Below are positions 7,528 through 16,848 of a stretch of DNA of 64,000 bases, piece by piece; position 1 is the stretch's first letter, and each line of letters begins with the position of its first letter. The stretch spans positions 186,001 through 250,000 of the forward strand of contig JAJPHG010000011.1 in assembly GCA_021325375.1 (NCBI GenBank). The letters are read 5' to 3'. A program made the translations under genes and the position numbers. Source of the stretch: Alphaproteobacteria bacterium. Its GTDB lineage: Bacteria > Pseudomonadota > Alphaproteobacteria > Micropepsales > Micropepsaceae. Below the pieces are notes generated by a model. That model saw nothing but the letters and a program-made list of their open reading frames with translations, was not told the DNA's origin and made no database searches.

Positions 7528-8685
7528 ATGAGCGCACATCCGACGATCCGCCTGAAACCGAAGGAAGGCCGACGCCTGCGCGCGGGCGCACCCTGGGCCT
7601 TCTCCAACGAGATCGCGATGAGCGCTTCCGCCAAGGCGCTGAAGCCCGGAAGCGTGGTCAATGTCGAAGGCGATGACGGCCGCGCCCTCGGCACCGGCTA
7701 TTTCAACCCGAACAGCCTGATCGCGATCCGGCTTCTGGATGCGCGTCCCGACATCGTGCCCGACGCGGATTTCTTCGCGGCGCGGCTGGGGGCGGCGCGC
7801 GCGTTGCGCGATGCCGTCTATCGCGAGCCTTACTACCGCCTCGTCCATGCCGAGGGCGATTTCCTTCCCGGCCTCACCATCGACCGTTTCGGCGACACCA
7901 CTGTGGTGCAGATCACGACCGCCGGCATGGAAGCGTTGCGCGCGCCTCTGCTCGAGGCGCTCGACGCCGAGCATGTCGTGCTGCGCGCCGACACGCCATC
8001 GCGCGCGTTGGAAGGGCTTCCCTCCTACGTCGAAGGCGACGCCTCGCGCGTCGCGGTGCAGGAGAACGCCATCCGCTATTTCGCCGATCTCGCGGGCGGC
8101 CAGAAGACGGGCTGGTACTACGATCAGCGCGACAACCGCGCGTTCATGGCGGGCCTCTCGTCCGGCAAGACGGTGCTCGACGCCTATTGCCACACGGGCG
8201 GCTTCGCGCTCGCCGCGGCGAAAGCCGGCGCGCGCGAAGTCGTCGCCGTCGACAGCTCCGCGCCCGCGCTCGCGCTCGGCGAGGAGTCGGCGGCGGCAAA
8301 CGGATTGCGCTGTCAGTTCGTCAAAGCCGATGTGTTCGAGGAGCTCGAGCGGCTCGGCACAGCGAAGGAGAGCTTCGATCTCGTCATCGCCGATCCGCCG
8401 CCCTTCGTGAAAGCGCGCAAGGATCTCGAGCCCGGCGCGAAGGCCTATCGCAAGCTCGCGCGGCTCGGTGCGCGCGTCACCGCGCCCGGCGGATTGCTGC
8501 TGGTCGCTTCGTGCTCGCACAACATCGCTCCGGAGCGTTTCGCGCAGGAATGCGCCGCCGGCATCCAGCGCGCCGACCGCCGTGCACGCCTGATCCGCGC
8601 CGCCGGCGCCGGCCCGGACCATCCCGTGCATCCGATGCTGCCCGAGACGGCGTATCTCAAGGCGCTGGTGTACGCGCTGGATTGA
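7528..8685 (+). CDS. Class I SAM-dependent rRNA methyltransferase, RlmI-like
   Basis: This protein of 385 residues resembles RlmI, which methylates C5 of a 23S rRNA cytosine. An N-terminal PUA domain (RLKPKEGRRLRAGAPWAFSNEI) is followed by an EEHEA-like middle region and a Rossmann methyltransferase with VLDAYCHTGGFAL (SAM site), DPPPFVKARKD and SCSHNI, which carries the cysteine. The start at 7528 matches relatives (MSAHPTIRLKP); an ATG at 7510 would add six residues. Neither has a clear ribosome-binding site. Exact RNA target is not shown by the sequence. Confidence 0.85.
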   Translation: MSAHPTIRLKPKEGRRLRAGAPWAFSNEIAMSASAKALKPGSVVNVEGDDGRALGTGYFNPNSLIAIRLLDARPDIVPDADFFAARLGAARALRDAVYREPYYRLVHAEGDFLPGLTIDRFGDTTVVQITTAGMEALRAPLLEALDAEHVVLRADTPSRALEGLPSYVEGDASRVAVQENAIRYFADLAGGQKTGWYYDQRDNRAFMAGLSSGKTVLDAYCHTGGFALAAAKAGAREVVAVDSSAPALALGEESAAANGLRCQFVKADVFEELERLGTAKESFDLVIADPPPFVKARKDLEPGAKAYRKLARLGARVTAPGGLLLVASCSHNIAPERFAQECAAGIQRADRRARLIRAAGAGPDHPVHPMLPETAYLKALVYALD

Positions 8686-8736
8686 TTGTTGGCGCGCAAT
8701 TTACGCGCAAAGCAAAGATGCTTTGCCCTATTGCGC

Positions 8737-10269
8737 TTATGGCGCCATCTGCCCCGTGCGCTTGTTCCAGCCGGCTTCGATGACGCCGACCTGGCCGCGG
8801 CGGAAATCGGCCATCGCCTTGGTCTCGTCGCCGATGACCAGCGTCTGGCGGCTCGCGGGCGTGAAGGCGGGCCAGGCGGGAAGACCCGCGCCGTTGGGAT
8901 CGCCGGTCTTGGCAAAATTGGTCCAGTAGGTCTCGGTCATCGCGACGATGCCTTGGTCTTTCGGCGTCAATCCGGCGGCGAGGAAGCCGAGCTTGCGCAG
9001 TCCGAAGACATACGGGATCTCGCCGCCGTGACCGACGCCGGGGTCTTTCGCGCGCAGCTGATCGGCGATGTAGCCGAAATGATAGACGCGCGCCGTGCCG
9101 CCCGCCTTCACGACGAAGGCGGCAAGATCCTGCGCCGCCGCGGTGAACAGCGCGTCGTTGAAGAACTGGCGGCCGAACTCTTCGTCGGTCAGCTTGCCGT
9201 CATGCTCGTAGATACCGCGCACCACGGCGAGCTTGTCGCCCAAATCCCTCCCCGGCATGGTCAGCAGATCGTCGCCGAGCGCGGGCGCAAGGCTCGCCTC
9301 GTTGCTGTTCGAGCCCGCGATATAGGCGACCTTCGCGATTTCGCCCCTGGCGAAGAGAAGTGAGACGTCATCGGGGATCACCTTGCCGTCGATATAAGGC
9401 GCGACCTGACCTTCGGTCTTGAGGTCGCCTTCGCGGTAGAGGATATCCTCCACCTTCAGCTTGCGCAGCTTCTCGGCAGTTTCCGCGCCGTCGCCCGTGA
9501 TGCCGAGCTTGGCGGCGAAATCGACGCTGCCCTTCTGCGCCTTGGCCAATGTCGACACGGCATGCAGACCAAGGCCGGATTCGGAGATCGCCTTGACGAA
9601 CAGCCCGCGCGCCGGCGGCGATGCGACAAGATCGTTGACGCTGATCCCGCCGGCCGACTCGCCGAAGATCGTCACGTTCGACGCGTCGCCGCCGAACGCG
9701 GCGATGTTCGCCTGCACCCATTTGAGCGCCGCGATCTGGTCGAGCAGCCCGAAATTGCCGCTCGCCTGGTCCTTCATCAGCGCCGGATGCGCGAAAAAGC
9801 CGAGCTGGCCCAGCCGGTAATTCAGCGTGACGACGACCACGCCATGCTTGGCGAGATCGGTACCGTCATAGAAGGGGAGCGCCGCGGCGCCGTTGATGAA
9901 CCCGCCGCCATAGATCCACACCATCACCGGCAGCTTCGCGCCCGTTTGCCCTTCCGGCGTCCAGACATTGAGGGTCAGGCAATCCTCGCTCTGCGGCAGC
10001 CGGGGCGCGAACAGGCTGGGCTTGTAGTTCTGCGGACAGATGGGCCCGAACTCCCGCGCCGGGCGTGTGTCGCCCCACACCGGCGCGGGCTGCGGCGCAC
10101 GCCAGCGAAGCGCGCCCACCGGCGGCGCCGCGAAGGGGATGTTCTTGAAAAAGGCGACGCCCTCCTCGGCTCCGCCGCTCAGCGTGCCTTGCGCGATCCT
10201 GACCTCGGTGCTCGCCGGCGCGGGCGATGAGAAGAGCAGGGCGAGAAGAAGCAATACGACGCGACGCAT
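8737..10269 (-). CDS. Secreted type-B carboxylesterase
   Basis: This 510-residue serine esterase begins with a signal peptide (MRRVVLLLLALLFSSPAPAS), so it is periplasmic or secreted. The oxyanion loop GGGF lies at 121-124, the nucleophile elbow GESAGG has Ser205, an acidic residue sits in GSNSNEASLAP, and the histidine is in GVGHGGEIPYVFG. The family hydrolyses carboxylic esters of varied alcohols. A second, cytosolic-looking paralogue lies at 29577-31091. The gene stands alone on the minus strand. Confidence 0.9.
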   Translation of the reverse strand: MRRVVLLLLALLFSSPAPASTEVRIAQGTLSGGAEEGVAFFKNIPFAAPPVGALRWRAPQPAPVWGDTRPAREFGPICPQNYKPSLFAPRLPQSEDCLTLNVWTPEGQTGAKLPVMVWIYGGGFINGAAALPFYDGTDLAKHGVVVVTLNYRLGQLGFFAHPALMKDQASGNFGLLDQIAALKWVQANIAAFGGDASNVTIFGESAGGISVNDLVASPPARGLFVKAISESGLGLHAVSTLAKAQKGSVDFAAKLGITGDGAETAEKLRKLKVEDILYREGDLKTEGQVAPYIDGKVIPDDVSLLFARGEIAKVAYIAGSNSNEASLAPALGDDLLTMPGRDLGDKLAVVRGIYEHDGKLTDEEFGRQFFNDALFTAAAQDLAAFVVKAGGTARVYHFGYIADQLRAKDPGVGHGGEIPYVFGLRKLGFLAAGLTPKDQGIVAMTETYWTNFAKTGDPNGAGLPAWPAFTPASRQTLVIGDETKAMADFRRGQVGVIEAGWNKRTGQMAP

Positions 10270-10341
10270 GAGGTCCCCTCCGGCGATGTGATGCGAACGA
10301 GACCGCAGAAGTTGCGGGCGGTCAATCCTCCTCGGCGGGTA

Positions 10342-12216
10342 TCAGATCGTGATCTGCGCGCCGAGCTCGACCACGCGGTTGGGGGGCAGGGAATAGTAGC
10401 GCGCGGGGGCGAGCGCGTTCGACGCGAGCCAGGTGTACAAACCGATGCGCCAGTTCTTGAGGCCGGGATGCTCGCCCGCGACCAGCGTCTCGCGGCCGAC
10501 GAAGAAGGTCGTCGTATCGACGTCGATCACCAGGCCTTGCGGCCGCGCCAGGGTGAGCGCCTTGGGGACATCCAAATTCTCGAAGAAGCCGAAATGGATG
10601 CGCACCTCGTAGAAGCCCTTGCCGGACTTCTCGACCACGACGCGGCGGCTCTCCGGCACGAAGGGCTTGTTCTCCACCACCACGGTGGCGAGCACGATGC
10701 GCTCATGCAGCACCTTGTAGTGCTTCATGCTGTGCAGCAGCGTGCTCGGCGCCACGCCCAGACGCGGCACCAGGAACACGGCGGTGCCGGAGACGCGATG
10801 CGGCGTCTTGTCGGCGCGCGCAAGGAACAGCGGCAACGCCAGCGAGGAGTCCTTGATCTTGTCGAGATGCATGCGCCGGCCGACGCGCCAGGTGTCCATC
10901 ACCACGAAGACGCCGGCGGCGACGAGCAGCGGCAGCCAGCCGCCCTCGACGATCTTGAGCGCGTTGGAGGCCAGGAAGGAGAGGTCGATCACGCCCAGCG
11001 TGCCGAACAGGCCCACCACCGCGATCATGTTCCAGCGCCATTGCCGGCGCGCGACGATGGCGACGAGCAGCGTGCTGATCGCCATGACGCCGGTGACCGC
11101 GATGCCGTAGGCGGCGGCGAGCGCGTTCGAGGATTTGAAGATCAGCACGATCAGCACCACGCCGACGCACAGCATCACGTTGCTGCGCGGCACGTAGATC
11201 TGGCCCGCCTCCGTCACCGAGGTGTGGCGGATCTCCACGCGCGGAAGCTGGCCGAGCTGCACGGCCTGGCGGGTGATCGAGAACACGCCCGAGATGACGG
11301 CCTGGCTGGCGATGATCGTCGCGGCGGTCGCCAGGATCACCAGCGGATAATGCGCCCAGCTGGGCGCGATCGAATAGAAGGCGAGCGGCGCGAGCTTGGG
11401 GTTCATGAGCAGCTCCGCGCCCTGGCCGAAATAGTCGAGCAGCAGCGCGGGCAGGCTGATGACCAGCCAGGCCAGCCGGATCGGCAGGCGCCCGAAATGG
11501 CCCATGTCGGCATAGAGCGCCTCGCAGCCCGTCACCGCCAGCACGACGGAGCCCAGCGACACGAACGCGATCCAGGGCTTGTCGACGAAGAGCGCCACCG
11601 CGTAGCTCGGGCTGATCGCCTTGAGGATCATGGGCGCCTTCACGATCGCGGCCAGCCCCAGGATCGCGAGGGTGACGAACCAGACCAGCATGATCGGGCC
11701 GAAGAGCTTTCCGATCCTGTCGGTGCCGCGCGACTGCAGGACGAACAGGCCGATCAGGATGATCAGCGACAGGGGCATGATCAGCGGCTCGAATTGCGGC
11801 CCGCCTTCGCCCAATCCTTCCACGGCGCTGAGCACCGAGATCGCGGGCGTGAGCATGCCGTCGCCGTAGAAGAGGGCCAGCCCTAAGATCGCGCTGACGC
11901 CGATGGCGGTCTTGGTCCAGCGGCCGAGCCCCGGCGAGCGGTGCGCGAGCGCGGCCAGGGCGAGGACGCCGCCTTCGCCGTCATTGTCGGCCTGCATGAT
12001 GAAGATGACGTATTTGAGCGTCACCACGATCATGAGCGCCCAGAAGATCAGCGACAGCGCGCCGAGCACCGCTTCCGGCGCGGGCGCCGCACCGCCCGCG
12101 GCAAGCGCGGATTCGCGCATCGCATAGAGCGGGCTGGTGCCGATATCGCCGAAGACGACGCCGAGCGCGCCCAGCGTCAGGACAGCAGTGCGTCGGGGTG
12201 AGGCTTTCTCCGACAT
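10342..12216 (-). CDS. kup: Kup-family potassium uptake protein, second of tandem pair
   Basis: This is a 624-residue KUP/HAK/KT potassium-proton symporter of the inner membrane. It has the family signature GVVFGDIGTSPLYAMRE near residues 18-34, about 12 hydrophobic segments, and a C-terminal soluble domain ending VVELGAQITI. Length is normal. It starts four bases after the stop of the paralogue at 12221-14209, so it is the second gene of an operon. The two proteins share the same ends and most motifs, indicating tandem duplication. Confidence 0.95.
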   Translation of the reverse strand: MSEKASPRRTAVLTLGALGVVFGDIGTSPLYAMRESALAAGGAAPAPEAVLGALSLIFWALMIVVTLKYVIFIMQADNDGEGGVLALAALAHRSPGLGRWTKTAIGVSAILGLALFYGDGMLTPAISVLSAVEGLGEGGPQFEPLIMPLSLIILIGLFVLQSRGTDRIGKLFGPIMLVWFVTLAILGLAAIVKAPMILKAISPSYAVALFVDKPWIAFVSLGSVVLAVTGCEALYADMGHFGRLPIRLAWLVISLPALLLDYFGQGAELLMNPKLAPLAFYSIAPSWAHYPLVILATAATIIASQAVISGVFSITRQAVQLGQLPRVEIRHTSVTEAGQIYVPRSNVMLCVGVVLIVLIFKSSNALAAAYGIAVTGVMAISTLLVAIVARRQWRWNMIAVVGLFGTLGVIDLSFLASNALKIVEGGWLPLLVAAGVFVVMDTWRVGRRMHLDKIKDSSLALPLFLARADKTPHRVSGTAVFLVPRLGVAPSTLLHSMKHYKVLHERIVLATVVVENKPFVPESRRVVVEKSGKGFYEVRIHFGFFENLDVPKALTLARPQGLVIDVDTTTFFVGRETLVAGEHPGLKNWRIGLYTWLASNALAPARYYSLPPNRVVELGAQITI

Positions 12217-12220
12217 TCTC

Positions 12221-14209
12221 TCAAATCGTGATCTGCGCGCCGAGCTCGACGACGCGGTTGGGCGGCAGGCAGTAGAAGCGCGCCGGCGAAAGCGCGTTCG
12301 CCGAGAGCTGCATATAGAGCCAGGTGCGCCAGTGGCCGAGCGCGGGATGCTGCGCCGGCACCAGCGTCTCGCGGCCGACGAAGAACGTCGTGTGGTCGAC
12401 GTCGATGACGAGGCCGAAGGGCCGCGCGTTCTTGAGCGCCAAGGGCACGTCGGGCGTCTCGAAGAAGCCGTGATGGACCTTGACGCTGTAGAAGCCCTTG
12501 CCGAGCTTTGTCACCTCGACGCGCTTGGCGTCGGGGACGATCGGCGTGTCGTCGACGATGACATGCGCCAGCACCACGCGCTCATGCAGCACCCGGTTGT
12601 GCTTGAGGTTGTGCAGCAGCGATCCCGGCACCACGTCGGTGCGCGCGTTCAGGAACACGGCGGTGCCCGCGACGCGCGTCGGGGTCTTGTCGGCGCGCGC
12701 CATGAAGAGGTCGAGCGGCATCGATTCGTCGCGCACGATCTCCTGGTGGTGGCGGCGGCCCTTGCGCCAGGTCTCCATCACCGCGAACACGGTGCCGGCG
12801 ATGGCGAGCGGCAGCCAGCCGCCCTCGATGATCTTGAGCGAGTTCGACGCCAGGAACGCCCAGTCCACCGCCGCGAGCAGGCCGAAGAGCAGGATCACCC
12901 AACGGATGTTCCAGCTCCATTGGCGGTTGGCGACGATGCCGGCGTGGAAGGTGTCGATCACCATCACGCCGGTGACCGCGATGCCGTAGGCGGCGGCCAG
13001 CGCGTTGGAGGAGCGGAAGATCAGCACGATCAGCACCACGCCGACGCAGAGCAGCGCGTTCATGCGCGGCACGTAAATCTGTCCGTATTCGGTGGCGGAG
13101 GTGTGACGGATCTCCATGCGCGGAAGCTGGCCGAGCTGGACGGCCTGGCGCGCCATGGAGAAGACGCCCGAGATCACCGCCTGGCTCGCGATGATGCCGG
13201 CGATGGTGGCGAGCAGCACCAGCGGGAAATGCGCCCACTCCGGCGCCACCGCATAGAACGCCACCGGCGCCTTGCTGGGCGCCAGCAGCAGCGCCGCGCC
13301 CTGGCCGAAATAGTTGAGCAAGAGGCTCGGCAGCACGAAACAGAACCAGGCGAACTGGATCGGCCTGCGCCCGAAATGGCCCATATCTGCGTAAAGCGCC
13401 TCGCAGCCCGTCACCGCCAGCACCACGGAGCCGAGCGACACGAACGCCGTCCACGGCTCATGCTGGAAGAGCTGCACCGCGTACCACGGGTTCACCGCGA
13501 CCAGGATGCCGGGCGCTTTCAGGATCGAGATCAGTCCGAGCACCGCCAGCACCACGAACCATAACGCCATCACCGGCCCGAACAGGCGTCCGATATGCGC
13601 CGTGCCGCGGCTCTGCATCGCGAAGAGGCCGACCAGGATGACGAGCACCAGGGGCACCACGAGCGGCTGCAGCGCATGGCTCTCGACCGAAAGGCCTTCC
13701 ACCGCGCTCAGCACGGTGATCGCGGGCGTCAGCATCCCGTCGCCGAAGAAGAGGGCTAGCCCTAAGATCGCGCCGATGCCGATCATCGTCTTGACGCGCT
13801 TGCCCAGCCCCGGCGAGCGATGCGCCAGGGTCGCGAGCGCGAGCACGCCGCCCTCGCCATTGTTGTCGGCGCGCATGATGAGGGTCACGTATTTGAGCGT
13901 CACCACGCTCATCAGCGTCCAGAAGATGAGCGAAAGGCCGCCGAGGATCGCGAAGGGATGCGGCACCGATCCGCCGGTCGCAAGCGCGGTCTCGCGCATC
14001 GCATAGAGCGGGCTCGTGCCGATGTCGCCGAAGACGACGCCGAGCGCGCCCAGGGTCAGCGCCGCCTGGCGCTTGAACGATTTGGCGTCGGGCACGTGGA
14101 CATGATGGCTCAACGGCACGTCGTCATGGGCCGCAAGCGGATCGGCGTCCGAAACCTGGGACGCTTTGGGTTCGATCGATGTCACGGGCGGGTCGCGGCC
14201 GATGCTCAT
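12221..14209 (-). CDS. kup: Kup-family potassium uptake protein, first of tandem pair
   Basis: This KUP-family transporter of 662 residues has an N-terminal cytoplasmic extension of about 50 residues before GVVFGDIGTSPLYAMRE. The extension contains HDDVPLSHHVHVPD, rich in His and Asp, and is absent from its partner. Around 12 membrane segments and the terminal VVELGAQITI follow. ATG 14209 is chosen because longer readings run into unrelated sequence antisense to the CHAP gene. Paired Kup genes may differ in affinity or pH range, but that is inference. Confidence 0.93.
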   Translation of the reverse strand: MSIGRDPPVTSIEPKASQVSDADPLAAHDDVPLSHHVHVPDAKSFKRQAALTLGALGVVFGDIGTSPLYAMRETALATGGSVPHPFAILGGLSLIFWTLMSVVTLKYVTLIMRADNNGEGGVLALATLAHRSPGLGKRVKTMIGIGAILGLALFFGDGMLTPAITVLSAVEGLSVESHALQPLVVPLVLVILVGLFAMQSRGTAHIGRLFGPVMALWFVVLAVLGLISILKAPGILVAVNPWYAVQLFQHEPWTAFVSLGSVVLAVTGCEALYADMGHFGRRPIQFAWFCFVLPSLLLNYFGQGAALLLAPSKAPVAFYAVAPEWAHFPLVLLATIAGIIASQAVISGVFSMARQAVQLGQLPRMEIRHTSATEYGQIYVPRMNALLCVGVVLIVLIFRSSNALAAAYGIAVTGVMVIDTFHAGIVANRQWSWNIRWVILLFGLLAAVDWAFLASNSLKIIEGGWLPLAIAGTVFAVMETWRKGRRHHQEIVRDESMPLDLFMARADKTPTRVAGTAVFLNARTDVVPGSLLHNLKHNRVLHERVVLAHVIVDDTPIVPDAKRVEVTKLGKGFYSVKVHHGFFETPDVPLALKNARPFGLVIDVDHTTFFVGRETLVPAQHPALGHWRTWLYMQLSANALSPARFYCLPPNRVVELGAQITI

Positions 14210-14331
14210 ACGAGAATAAGAAACGCATAAAGGCGCGTCGGAAGGCGCGGACGTTATTCCTGTGGCGCTTGCGAACAAAGAGGGGCGAGGCGGAATAGCG
14301 CAGTTATCGTTAAGTCGTTGGGATATATAGG

Positions 14332-14898
14332 CTATTCTTCGTTCGCGCTGGCGACCAGATCGTTGCGGCCGGGCGTGCCCGGCCCGATGAAGCCCTGGAC
14401 ATTGTAGGTATGGACGCCCCAGGCATGGGTCTGGACGTTCCAGACCAGGACCTCGCTCCAGTCGTTGTTGGGGCTGATATCGGCGACGGGATCGTCCAGG
14501 AAGATCGCGCCGTTGTTGAGCCAATTGGCATGATCGACGCGGATCTCGCGCGACGACACGATGCGGCGCACCACCGCGACATGGGCGTGGCTCGGGCCCG
14601 CATAGCCCGCCAGCACCATCACCGCGCCGTCGCTGGGGGCGGCACTCCTGCGATAGCGGCCCTCGGCCTTGTCCCACCACGTATAGGCGTCGCCATGGAT
14701 GTCGACGCCGGAATGGGCGCGCGCGAAGGGCACGCAGGAAAGCGGCTTCTCGGGGACCGTCATGGTGGCGCTGTCGCGCGAGGTATCGCGCGCGCGCTCG
14801 CCGCTATCAAAGGCCAGATCGTTGGGTGCGCTCGCGCAGCCGCCCAGGAGGGCGAAAAAAGCGGCTGCCGCCGCGAGCCGAAAGAAAGACCCCACCAT
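14332..14898 (-). CDS. CHAP-domain lipoprotein, putative peptidoglycan amidase
   Basis: The 188-residue precursor has a lipobox (LLGGCA, Cys about 21), so it is likely an envelope lipoprotein. The CHAP domain shows the cysteine in LSCVPFARAHSGVD, the histidine in SHAHVAVVRR and the polar third residue in DHANW, the order expected for NlpC/P60-like amidases that cut stem peptides. It is small and has no cell-wall-binding repeat. It lies upstream of the kup pair on the same strand with a 122-nt gap. Confidence 0.85.
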   Translation of the reverse strand: MVGSFFRLAAAAAFFALLGGCASAPNDLAFDSGERARDTSRDSATMTVPEKPLSCVPFARAHSGVDIHGDAYTWWDKAEGRYRRSAAPSDGAVMVLAGYAGPSHAHVAVVRRIVSSREIRVDHANWLNNGAIFLDDPVADISPNNDWSEVLVWNVQTHAWGVHTYNVQGFIGPGTPGRNDLVASANEE

Positions 14899-15020
14899 CC
14901 AAAAAGCCCCTCGAACGCTCCAAGCGGCAGCAGCCGATGGAGCAGCCTAACAAGCAGGGTTCAAGACCGCGTTAGGCCGATAGTACGCATTCTATTAAAA
15001 TTTTATCGATCTGCGATCAA

Positions 15021-15238
15021 TCGGGGGGTTACCGACCCCCCGACCCCACTGTCATCCCCGGCGAGCGCTACGCGCATCGCGCGTAGCGCGAGGTCAAGGG
15101 GACCCAGGTGGTGCAACAGAGTCGGTGCGTCAGAGGATTTCGCACTTCAAATTCGTAGACCGGAGACAATCGACCCGCCTGGGTCCCCTTGACCTCGGAT
15201 CGCTCGCATCGCGAGCGATCCTCGCCGGGGATGACAGT
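15021..15238. repeat. Hairpin plus long inverted repeat, family D
   Basis: TCGGGGGGT/ACCCCCCGA (15021-15043) forms a perfect 9-bp stem. A longer element follows: the left arm at 15049-15111 contains CTGTCATCCCCGGCGAG and GAGGTCAAGGGGACCCAGG, and the right arm at 15175-15238 contains the inverted CCTGGGTCCCCTTGACCTC and CTCGCCGGGGATGACAG. It fills most of the 356-nt gap between the CHAP and GT2 genes, and no ORF is evident there. Confidence 0.75.
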
Positions 15239-15254
15239 TGAGGCGCGGCTGCTT

Positions 15255-16694
15255 CTAATCCCGCCGCACCACTTCGCGCGCCGTGGTGGCGGCGCCGCTG
15301 AAGCCCATGGCACCGATGGAGACCAGGCCCGCGACCGCGAAGACGAAGAACGGCGCGCTCCAGGCCTGTTCGCTGAAGGCGAAGACCGGCAGCGCCACGC
15401 CGGCAAGCAGCTCCGGCACGCCGCGCCAGCCGCCGACATAGCGATCGCCGGCGCGAAGCGTGCGCGTGAACACCATCTTGCCGCCGAAAAACGCCTCGTA
15501 GGTCGCGCGCGAATTGGCCAGGATCAGACCGCTCGGAAAGACGATGGCGAGCAGGAGCGCGCGCGCCAGACATGGCGCATCCTCGCGGCCCAGGATCACC
15601 TGGCCGAGATAGAGATAGCCGAGGCTCGCCGAGAGACCGAACGCGGTCACCGCCAGGCCCAGGATCGCGACGCTCTGGATATAGACGACGCCCATCGCCA
15701 TCAGCGTCAGGCTGATCGCGGCGCTGGTGAAGGCGAGCGTGTAGAACGCGAACTGGCAGATCTGCAGGCTCAGCGTCGTCTTCAGCGCCAGCGGCAGCTT
15801 GGCTGTCCAGATCGCGGGCAGAAGCTTCTTGGCGCATTGCGCGTGGCCCTTGGTCCAGCGCGCCTGTTGCGCGCGCCAGCCGGCCGCCGTCTCGGGCAGC
15901 TCGCCGGGCACTTCCAGGTCGGGCACCAGCGCCGCGCGCCAGCCTTTCAGCGCGCAACGGATCGACAGATCGAGATCCTCGGTCAGCGTGTCGCCCGTCC
16001 AGCCGCCGCCATTGTCGATCGCCTCGCGCCGCCACACACCCGCGGTGCCGTTGAAGGAGATGGGAAGGCTCGCGCGGGTGCGCCCTTCCTGCTCGACGGC
16101 GAAATGCGCGTCGAGCAACAGGCCCTGCACGCGCGTCAGCCAGTTCTTGTCGCGGTTGGCATGGCCCCAGCGCGCCTGCACGAAGGCAAGGCCGCCGTCG
16201 CCTACGAGCACGGGCACCGTGCGCTTGAGGAAATCGGTGGGCGGCACGAAGTCCGCGTCGAAGATCGCGACATAGGGCGCGTCGCTATGCGAGAGGCCGA
16301 AGGCGAGGTTGCCGGCCTTGAAGCCGGTGCGATCGCCGCGATGCAGGACCTCGACGTTCACGCCCTCGGGGATGACGCTCAGGATCGCGCGCGCGAGCTG
16401 CTCGTGGTCGCGGGTCGCGCCGTCGTCCAGGACCTGGATGCGCAGCCTGTCGCGCGGCCAGTCCATGCGCGCGGCGGCGGCTGCGACGCGCACGGCCAAG
16501 GGCCCCTCGTCGCGGACGGGAAGCTGGACCAGGACCTCGGGCAGGGCCTCGTCGGGCAGGGCGGGCAGGCGAAGGCGGGGCTGCGGCTTGAAGAAGCGCA
16601 CGGCGCCGAGAGCCACGAGCTGGGCCGAAAGCAGCGCCAGGACGATGAGCACCATCGCCAAAAGACACTGCAATATCAGCGACATACCTAGCAC
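15255..16694 (-). CDS. Membrane glycosyltransferase family 2
   Basis: This 479-residue processive-type GT2 has an N-terminal membrane segment, a GT-A domain and four or five C-terminal membrane segments. Catalytic motifs are complete: DDG 90-92, DAD 146-148, TED 238-240 and QQARW 276-280. The layout resembles cellulose synthase-like CslA (beta-mannan or glucan) enzymes and bacterial relatives. No PilZ domain or partner subunit is encoded nearby, so the polymer is unknown. It is monocistronic, between the family D repeat and the ABC operon. Confidence 0.88.
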   Translation of the reverse strand: MLGMSLILQCLLAMVLIVLALLSAQLVALGAVRFFKPQPRLRLPALPDEALPEVLVQLPVRDEGPLAVRVAAAAARMDWPRDRLRIQVLDDGATRDHEQLARAILSVIPEGVNVEVLHRGDRTGFKAGNLAFGLSHSDAPYVAIFDADFVPPTDFLKRTVPVLVGDGGLAFVQARWGHANRDKNWLTRVQGLLLDAHFAVEQEGRTRASLPISFNGTAGVWRREAIDNGGGWTGDTLTEDLDLSIRCALKGWRAALVPDLEVPGELPETAAGWRAQQARWTKGHAQCAKKLLPAIWTAKLPLALKTTLSLQICQFAFYTLAFTSAAISLTLMAMGVVYIQSVAILGLAVTAFGLSASLGYLYLGQVILGREDAPCLARALLLAIVFPSGLILANSRATYEAFFGGKMVFTRTLRAGDRYVGGWRGVPELLAGVALPVFAFSEQAWSAPFFVFAVAGLVSIGAMGFSGAATTAREVVRRD

Positions 16695-16848
16695 GGGCGC
16701 AGACCCCCACAGATCCGATCTTGGCGCCGCCGCATCGTCAGCGGCTGCGCGAGCTTCGTTGGGAGGCCCGGCACCGCCGGACCCTTAAGATGGGGTGAAT
16801 TTGTTACGGCAGCCTGCGGATAGCAAGGGGTGGATTTCAGTCCCCAAG

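Noticed and set aside
10288-13564. Very long open frames on the plus strand opposite the two kup genes
   Set aside because: They are antisense shadows of high-GC membrane-protein genes; the translations are rich in Arg, His, Asp and Ala with no domain, and the kup frames are clearly real.
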